Positions 6,849 to 11,194 of a stretch of DNA of 11,194 bases are shown here, piece by piece. Source of the DNA: Thermohalobaculum sp039026295 (GTDB lineage Bacteria; Pseudomonadota; Alphaproteobacteria; Rhodobacterales; Rhodobacteraceae). The stretch is from the NCBI GenBank assembly GCA_039026295.1, contig JBCCMP010000140.1, positions 1 through 11,194 of the forward strand, given 5' to 3'. Positions within the stretch are counted from its first letter, which is position 1. Every line of letters begins with the position of its first letter. The notes under the pieces were generated by a model. That model had not been told where the DNA came from. It was given only the letters and a program-made list of their open reading frames with translations, and ran no database searches. The position numbers and the translations under genes were made by a program.

Positions 6849-7715
6849 ATGCTTGGCCGTTGGCTTGCCGCGAGACATTTTCGGCGGGCGTCGCTGGTGC
6901 GCCCGGCGGAGCCCTACAGCCAGGATCCGGCGCTGAGCGACCGTCCTGACGTGGCGGCCCGCACGGCCTTTCTGCGAGAGCATCTGTTGATCCACACGCA
7001 CACCCCGAAGACTGCCGGTTCCGCGGTTTCAGCCGGTCTTTCGGCGATTGTGGGCGGCGTGCACACGCTGGACACCCGGTTCAAGCGCGCCACGCCAATC
7101 GGGGACCTGACCGATGCAGAACGGGACGAGATCTTCTTTGTGTCCGGTCATTTCCGATACGGGATACACACGGCGTTCGACCGCGTGCCGCTTTACCTGG
7201 CGGCCATACGGTCCCCCGTCGACCGGGTGGTTTCCATGTACCGCTACATGCAGGATGCGCCGGAAGACGAACAGGACCTTTCAGTGACCAAGCTGGACTT
7301 CGACGAGGCCTGGCGGGTCATGGACGAAAACGGCGGCCCCGACCGGCGTGATTTGCAGGCCCGCTATCTGACCGGGAAAAAGGATGGGCCGCTGGACGAA
7401 GACTTCCTTTGGCATCAAGCCGACATTGGATACTTTCTGCTGATCCCGCAGGACAGGGTGAGCGAGGCGATCCACCGGCTGCGGGCCGCCTTCGGTGTCG
7501 CCTGGACCAAGGTGAGCAGGGTCAACCCCTCGCGCAGCGCGCCGGTCGAGCCGTCGAAGGACAGCAGCACCGCGATCAGGGAACGCAATCCATTGGACCA
7601 GGCGCTGTTCGACCATGTCGCGGCGCGGTTCGATGACAATCTGAACAGAGCCTGCGCCTACATTGCCAAGAGATGCCTGGCCAAAAGATGCCTGCGTCCG
7701 CTAAACGCGCACTGA
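6849..7715 (+). CDS. Sulfotransferase-family protein inserted between ilvB and ilvN
   Basis: A 288-residue protein starting 2 bases after the ilvB stop and ending 17 bases before the ilvN start, so it should be translated from the ilv mRNA. It shows the two PAPS-binding signatures of sulfotransferases: THTPKTAGSAV (50-60), corresponding to the 5'-phosphosulfate loop usually seen as HIPKTGGTS, and AIRSPVDRVVSMYRYM (119-134), corresponding to the 3'-phosphate motif with Arg121 and Ser129. QARYLTG (170-176) is also common in the carbohydrate sulfotransferase type. No signal peptide or membrane segment is visible, so it is probably cytosolic. It would move sulfate from PAPS to a sugar or other hydroxyl acceptor, but the acceptor cannot be read from sequence. 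The start has only a GAGG touching the ATG, so translation may depend on coupling to ilvB. The C-terminus carries a 15-base tandem duplication. No link to branched-chain amino acid synthesis is evident. Confidence 0.8.
   Translation: MLGRWLAARHFRRASLVRPAEPYSQDPALSDRPDVAARTAFLREHLLIHTHTPKTAGSAVSAGLSAIVGGVHTLDTRFKRATPIGDLTDAERDEIFFVSGHFRYGIHTAFDRVPLYLAAIRSPVDRVVSMYRYMQDAPEDEQDLSVTKLDFDEAWRVMDENGGPDRRDLQARYLTGKKDGPLDEDFLWHQADIGYFLLIPQDRVSEAIHRLRAAFGVAWTKVSRVNPSRSAPVEPSKDSSTAIRERNPLDQALFDHVAARFDDNLNRACAYIAKRCLAKRCLRPLNAH
7665..7694 (+). repeat. 15-base in-frame tandem duplication at the sulfotransferase C-terminus
   Basis: GCCAAGAGATGCCTG (7665-7679) is followed directly by GCCAAAAGATGCCTG (7680-7694), with one base different. 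It encodes AKRCL twice (residues 273-282), adding a basic, cysteine-containing tail. It looks like a recent slippage or duplication event. Confidence 0.85.
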
Positions 7716-7732
7716 ACGAACGGGATAGCCAG

Positions 7733-8302
7733 ATGAATCTTTCACTGAAACCGGGGTCCAGCCGAAAGTCGGCCTACAATCTTCGCCCCGTGAACGATCA
7801 GGGCGAAGAGCGCCATACGCTGAGCGTGCTGGTTGACAACGAGGCGGGCGTACTGGCGCGGGTGATCGGATTGTTTTCAAGCCGCGGATACAACATCGAG
7901 AGCCTTACGGTCGGCGAGATCGACCACAAGGACGCGCTAAGCCGGATCACCATCGTCACCACCGGAACTCCGGCCGTGATTGATCAGATCCATGCGCAAC
8001 TGGAGCGCATGGTGCCGGTCCATTCGGTGACCGATCTGACGGATGCCCGAACCCATGTTGAACGGGAGCTGAGCCTCTTCAAGGTCGCGTCGGCCGGAGA
8101 GGCGCGGGTCGAAGCCCTGCGGATGGCCGAAATCATGGGCGCCCGAGTCGTCGACATCACACCGAGCAGCTGCATTTTCGAGTTGGCGGAAACATCGGAA
8201 CAGGTGGATGCCTTCGCAGAGCTTCTGAAGCCGCTGGGGCTGGTCGAGGTTGCGCGCAGCGGCATTGCCGCGATGTCGCGCGGCGGCGAGGCGATGACCT
8301 GA
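7733..8302 (+). CDS. ilvN: Acetolactate synthase, small (regulatory) subunit
   Basis: A 189-residue regulatory partner of IlvB that raises its activity and carries valine feedback inhibition. The N-terminal ACT domain is clear: HTLSVLVDNEAGVLARVIGLFSSRGYNIESL (28-58) followed by RITIVTTG (71-78). The C-terminal half has the family segments VERELSLFKV (109-118), RVEALRMAEIMGARVVD (125-141) and the ending LGLVEVARSGIAAMSRG. Its length fits the family in alphaproteobacteria (sometimes named ilvH). The frame is open upstream to an ATG at 7673 inside the sulfotransferase gene. I choose ATG 7733 because homologues begin near this point and it avoids overlap; the ribosome site there (GGGA region) is only moderate. 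It is separated from ilvB by the sulfotransferase gene, so correct subunit stoichiometry depends on translation through that insertion. Confidence 0.95.
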   Translation: MNLSLKPGSSRKSAYNLRPVNDQGEERHTLSVLVDNEAGVLARVIGLFSSRGYNIESLTVGEIDHKDALSRITIVTTGTPAVIDQIHAQLERMVPVHSVTDLTDARTHVERELSLFKVASAGEARVEALRMAEIMGARVVDITPSSCIFELAETSEQVDAFAELLKPLGLVEVARSGIAAMSRGGEAMT

Positions 8303-8306
8303 ACCG

Positions 8307-8831
8307 ATGCGGGGGCTGGCACTGATCGTGGGTCTGGCGGCTGTGCTGAGCGGGTGTGCGCCAGAGCAGGGCGACCCGCTTCGCCCCGCTGATGCCGCCG
8401 TGCCGGTGACAGACGCCCCTGCCCTGCGCGTGCCTCAAAGCCCTGGCGATGCTCCGCACATATACATGTCGCTGCAGGATGACGGCGCGCAGGCGGTTTC
8501 GATCATTTTTGCCATTGATGCGGCCCGGAACAACACGCCGTCGGACGACCCGGCGATCCGCCTGACGCCGGAGGGCGGCAAGTGCAATCCGCAACAGCTG
8601 CGCCGCTATGACTTCCCCGCAGCGACAGGGCAACGTCCGATCTTCGGACCCGATGAAGCTGTCGCCGGTCTGACGGCGAAGGAGCTGCCCAGTTTCATGG
8701 CGATGGCGGTGACGTCCGAGATGCTGCGCCGACGGCTCGTCGAAAGCATCGACGAGTCCAAACCGCAGAATGTCTGCACGCGAAAGCTGTGGGAGCGCAT
8801 GATCATCAATCAAAGCATCCAGCAGGGTTAG
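8307..8831 (+). CDS. Small predicted lipoprotein of unknown function between ilvN and ilvC
   Basis: A 174-residue protein starting 4 bases after the ilvN stop. It begins with a short signal sequence, MRG followed by a hydrophobic stretch, and a lipobox LSGC (14-17), so cleavage before Cys17 and lipid attachment are predicted. Ala18 after the cysteine does not signal inner-membrane retention by the E. coli rule. After a proline- and alanine-rich linker (19-50) comes a compact region with two further cysteines, C93 and C157, that might form a disulfide in the periplasm. I recognise no domain. The ribosome site is weak, which suggests coupling to ilvN translation. It is followed by a 123-base gap before ilvC. 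The lipobox makes the coding call fairly sure; the function is unknown. Confidence 0.75.
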   Translation: MRGLALIVGLAAVLSGCAPEQGDPLRPADAAVPVTDAPALRVPQSPGDAPHIYMSLQDDGAQAVSIIFAIDAARNNTPSDDPAIRLTPEGGKCNPQQLRRYDFPAATGQRPIFGPDEAVAGLTAKELPSFMAMAVTSEMLRRRLVESIDESKPQNVCTRKLWERMIINQSIQQG

Positions 8832-8954
8832 TTTGTTCAGGTCGCGCGGTTTTCCCGTTTTCGTTTCACGCCGACTGGACGGCGCTAACGGCTGGACAAC
8901 ACCAAAGGCTTGCCCTAACGGGGCTGCCGGAAATCCAAAAAGAGAGGGACGGAT

Positions 8955-9977
8955 ATGCGGGTCTATTACGATCGCGACTGCGACATAAATCTGATCAAGG
9001 ACAAGAACGTGGCCGTGGTCGGCTATGGCTCGCAGGGCCATGCCCATGCGCTCAACATGCGCGACAGCGGCGTGACCAATGTCGCCGCTGCGCTGCGCGA
9101 GGGCTCTCCATCGGCCGCCAAGGCGGAAGCAGAGGGCTTGAAGGTCATGGGCATCGCAGAGGCCGCGGCCTGGGCCGACGTGATCATGATGGCGATGCCG
9201 GATGAGTTGCAGGCGGACACCTACTACAAACACATCCATGAAAATCTGCGGGAGGGGTCGGCGATCGCCTTCGCTCATGGGCTGAATGTGCATTTCGGGC
9301 TTATCGAGGCAAAGCCGGGCGTCGACGTGATCATGATGGCGCCCAAGGGGCCCGGTCACACCGTTCGCGGCGAGTTCGTCAAGGGCGGCGGCGTGCCGTG
9401 CCTGGTCGCGGTCCACAACAACGCCTCGGGCCGCGCACTGGAAATCGGCCTCTCGTACTGCTCGGCCATCGGCGGGGGCCGGTCCGGCATCATTGAGACC
9501 GACTTCAAAGAGGAATGCGAGACCGACCTGTTCGGCGAGCAGGCCGTTCTGTGCGGCGGCCTCGTCGAATTGATCCGCATGGGCTTCGAGACGCTGGTGG
9601 AGGCCGGCTACGAGCCGGAAATGGCTTATTTCGAGTGTCTGCACGAGGTGAAGCTGATCGTAGACCTGATCTACGAGGGCGGCATCGCGAACATGAACTA
9701 CTCGATCTCGAACACCGCCGAGTTCGGCGAGTACCATTCCGGCCCGCAGATTCTGCCCTATGACGAGACCAAGGCCCGGATGAAGAAGGTCCTGAAAGAC
9801 ATTCAGGACGGACGCTTTGTCAGCGAGTGGATGCGCGAGTTCAAAGCCGGGCTGCCGATGTTCAAGGCGATTCGCCGCAACAATGATGCCCACCAGATCG
9901 AGGAAGTCGGCGCCAAGCTGCGGGCCATGATGCCCTGGATCGAAGCTGGCAAGATGGTCGACAAGTCGAAGAACTGA
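8955..9977 (+). CDS. ilvC: Ketol-acid reductoisomerase (NADP+), class I short form
   Basis: A 340-residue enzyme that rearranges and reduces acetolactate or acetohydroxybutyrate to the dihydroxy acids of valine/leucine and isoleucine synthesis, using NADPH and Mg2+. The Rossmann motif is VVGYGSQGHAHALN (21-34), and GSPSAAKAEAEG (50-61) lies at the cofactor-specificity loop. MAPKGPGHTVRGE (128-140) and the metal ligands in TDLFGEQ (D191, E195) and FECLHE (E227, E231) are all present. The ending NMNYSISNTAEFGEY with a single knotted domain and the length of 340 mark the class I short form. The start ATG 8955 has GAGAGGGA shortly upstream. It follows the lipoprotein gene by 123 bases; a separate promoter there is possible but I cannot point to one. 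Confidence 0.98.
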   Translation: MRVYYDRDCDINLIKDKNVAVVGYGSQGHAHALNMRDSGVTNVAAALREGSPSAAKAEAEGLKVMGIAEAAAWADVIMMAMPDELQADTYYKHIHENLREGSAIAFAHGLNVHFGLIEAKPGVDVIMMAPKGPGHTVRGEFVKGGGVPCLVAVHNNASGRALEIGLSYCSAIGGGRSGIIETDFKEECETDLFGEQAVLCGGLVELIRMGFETLVEAGYEPEMAYFECLHEVKLIVDLIYEGGIANMNYSISNTAEFGEYHSGPQILPYDETKARMKKVLKDIQDGRFVSEWMREFKAGLPMFKAIRRNNDAHQIEEVGAKLRAMMPWIEAGKMVDKSKN

Positions 9978-9992
9978 TCGGGGTCGTGGGGT

Positions 9993-10018
9993 CGGGGCGC
10001 GCCGGGTCGTACGCCCCG
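9993..10018 (+). repeat. GC-rich hairpin after ilvC with overlapping 8-base direct repeats
   Basis: CGGGGCG (9993-9999) can pair with CGCCCCG (10012-10018) over a 12-base loop, 16 bases after the ilvC stop. GTCGTACG occurs at 10006-10013 and again at 10018-10025. No T-run follows, so this is at best a weak or Rho-type 3' end for the ilv mRNA. Confidence 0.4.
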
Positions 10019-10059
10019 TCGTACGTCCGACCGTGCGCCCTGCGTTTTCGGGAGGCTGA

Positions 10060-10890
10060 GTGGTCCAGAGCAAGCCGACCCATCCGAAATCAGTGGCAAC
10101 GAAGGTTTCGGTCTTCCTCATTGCTCGAAATGAGGCCGCGCGCCTGCCACGAACCCTGGCGGCCCTGTCCTGGGCCGATCAGCTTGTCCTCGTCGATTCC
10201 GGGTCATCGGACAGGACTGTTGAGATCGCGCGGGAGGCCGGAGCCGAGGTGCATTACCGGGACTGGACCGGGTATGGCGCTCAAAAAGTGTTTGCCGAGG
10301 GACTGTGCCGAAATGACTGGGTGCTGAATGTAGATGCGGACGAGGTGGTGACCCCGGAACTTGCCGCGGAGATCCGCGGTGCTGTGTCCGGGAGCCCCTG
10401 TGCATGGAATGTCAGGATTCTGAACGTGTACCCCGGGGACGAGAGACCCCGACCGTTTGCCAACGACTACAATGTCGTGCGTTTTTATCATCGCGCTGTT
10501 GCAGGATATCGGGATCATCCGCTGTTCGACAGGGTAGAGTTGAGGGGGAACGGACAGCCCAGACAGCTATCGGCCGTGATACACCATTTCGCCCTGACGT
10601 CGCTGGCGCACTTCGTCGACAAGGAGAACCGGTACACCAGCTATGCTGCTGAGACCGCAGCCCCCAGATCGCGCCTTGGATTGATTGTTCGGCTTCCCTT
10701 CGAGATGCCGCTGGCCTTCCTGAAATTCTATTTTCTCCGTCGGCATATCTTCGGCGGCTGGAAGGGTTTCGTTTTTGCCCTCTCGGCAGCCTTCGCGCGC
10801 ACCCTGCGCATCGCGAAGATCCTGGAACGGCAGGATTTGTCTAAAATCGATCATGACAATTCGGTTGACACTCCGGACGCGAAATCCTAG
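10060..10890 (+). CDS. Family 2 glycosyltransferase of the WaaE/KdtX type (LPS core or surface glycan)
   Basis: A 276-residue GT-A fold glycosyltransferase. The N-terminal nucleotide-sugar half has VSVFLIARNEAARLPRTL (16-33), LVLVDSGSSDRTVEIA (43-58) and the metal-binding DxD-type motif in LNVDADE (D92-D94). This arrangement, with ADQLVLVDSGSSD and GYGAQK (71-76), is typical of WaaE/KdtX-like glucosyltransferases that decorate the inner core of lipopolysaccharide. The C-terminus has a hydrophobic and basic part (about 204-245), perhaps a membrane-contacting surface, with no clear transmembrane helix. The GTG start is supported by GGAGG at 10051-10055, four bases upstream. It follows ilvC by 82 bases and could be cotranscribed. 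The acceptor sugar cannot be read from sequence. Its 3' end overlaps a predicted promoter for the downstream noncoding unit. Confidence 0.85.
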   Translation: MVQSKPTHPKSVATKVSVFLIARNEAARLPRTLAALSWADQLVLVDSGSSDRTVEIAREAGAEVHYRDWTGYGAQKVFAEGLCRNDWVLNVDADEVVTPELAAEIRGAVSGSPCAWNVRILNVYPGDERPRPFANDYNVVRFYHRAVAGYRDHPLFDRVELRGNGQPRQLSAVIHHFALTSLAHFVDKENRYTSYAAETAAPRSRLGLIVRLPFEMPLAFLKFYFLRRHIFGGWKGFVFALSAAFARTLRIAKILERQDLSKIDHDNSVDTPDAKS

Positions 10891-10893
10891 ATA
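10865..10893 (+). promoter_or_regulatory. Candidate strong promoter, probably of an rRNA operon
   Basis: A perfect -35 TTGACA (10865-10870) is followed after 17 bases by TAGATA (10888-10893), whose first three bases are the stop codon of the glycosyltransferase gene. The next bases, ACGCGTCCCGG, form a GC-rich discriminator as seen in stringently controlled rRNA promoters, and the stretch before the -35 is fairly A/T-rich. The -10 matches consensus at only 3 of 6 positions. A downstream boxA supports the assignment. Confidence 0.55.
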
Positions 10894-11194
10894 ACGCGTC
10901 CCGGTGCAACGTCGCTGGGAATCAGGCGAAGCGAGCGGTCCTTCTCGGAGTAAGGTTCCGGGGGTGGTTCGTTTTCGCTGTGCTCTTTGACAATTATATC
11001 CATCTGAAGGGATATGCGGGCGGTTTGGTCGTTTATGCGACTGTTTGGATCGTTCGGATATCGGCCGGTTAGGGACGGGGCTTTCGGGTTCTGTCTCGAT
11101 GATACTGGTAGTCAGCTTCATTAGCTTGGTGTGGTCTTTGTTTCTTTCGGGAAACTGGACACATCGAAGTCAATGACGATGTGCGAAGGTTCGA
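10894..11194 (+). other. Noncoding leader, probably the 5' leader of a 16S-23S-5S rRNA operon
   Basis: About 300 bases without a supported coding frame lie from the candidate promoter to the window edge. The boxA-like element at 10981-10993 and the following hairpin and GGGCGGTTTGG segment resemble Rhodobacteraceae rRNA leaders and spacers as I remember them. A 6-bp hairpin pairs ATATCC (10996-11001) with GGATAT (11010-11015). A 7-bp hairpin pairs CACATCG (11160-11166) with CGATGTG (11177-11183). The 16S sequence itself, which would begin near AGAGTTTGATC, is not in the window, so the rRNA gene is an inference. Confidence 0.6.
10981..10993 (+). promoter_or_regulatory. rRNA antitermination boxA element
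   Basis: TGCTCTTTGACAA differs from the E. coli rRNA leader boxA core TGCTCTTTAACAA at one position. In rRNA operons the NusB-S10 complex binds this element to prevent Rho-dependent termination. It lies about 80 bases after the predicted transcription start. The TTGACA inside it could be mistaken for a -35 box. Confidence 0.75.

Noticed and set aside
8832..8954. Small inverted repeats before ilvC, such as CGCCG (8869-8873) with CGGCG (8880-8884)
   Set aside because: The stems are only 5 bp, no T-run follows and no leader peptide is visible, so neither a terminator nor a second attenuator can be claimed.
8157..10121. A 654-codon open frame on the minus strand opposite the lipoprotein and ilvC
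   Set aside because: It lies antisense to the unmistakable ilvC and ilvN reading frames, has no recognisable domain, and is the kind of shadow that GC-rich codon bias creates.
10987..11015. TTGACA with GGATAT about 17 bases later, read as a promoter
   Set aside because: The TTGACA is part of the boxA element TGCTCTTTGACAA, the putative -10 is poor, and its bases are the 3' arm of a hairpin.

Overview
The window looks like chromosomal DNA of a GC-rich alphaproteobacterium, most likely Rhodobacteraceae (Roseobacter group). I infer this from the IlvB, IlvN and IlvC sequences, the short class I IlvC, the polyamine genes, and an rRNA-type leader with a boxA at the right edge. No search was run, so the family assignment rests on recognised motifs.

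Left part (1-4095): a polyamine (putrescine) catabolism cluster. A glutamine-synthetase-fold ligase of the PuuA type runs leftwards and leaves the window. Divergently, a class III PLP aminotransferase of the SpuC type and a PuuB-like FAD oxidoreductase run rightwards as a pair. Together they would feed putrescine and related amines into central metabolism, either by gamma-glutamylation plus oxidation or by direct transamination.

Middle gap (4096-4932): about 840 bases without a convincing gene. It holds some palindromes and a small tandem repeat, and ends in a candidate promoter.

Central part (4933-9977): a branched-chain amino acid operon. A 15-residue leader peptide with Leu, Leu, Val and Ile codons is followed by an intrinsic terminator, which is a classical transcription attenuator. 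Next come ilvB (acetolactate synthase large subunit), a sulfotransferase-family gene, ilvN (small subunit), a small lipoprotein gene and ilvC (ketol-acid reductoisomerase). Two genes with no evident role in the pathway, the sulfotransferase and the lipoprotein, sit within the ilv gene order.

Right part (10060-11194): a WaaE/KdtX-type family 2 glycosyltransferase. Its stop codon overlaps a candidate strong promoter with a perfect TTGACA. A noncoding leader follows with a near-perfect rRNA antitermination boxA. I infer that a 16S rRNA gene starts just beyond the right edge.
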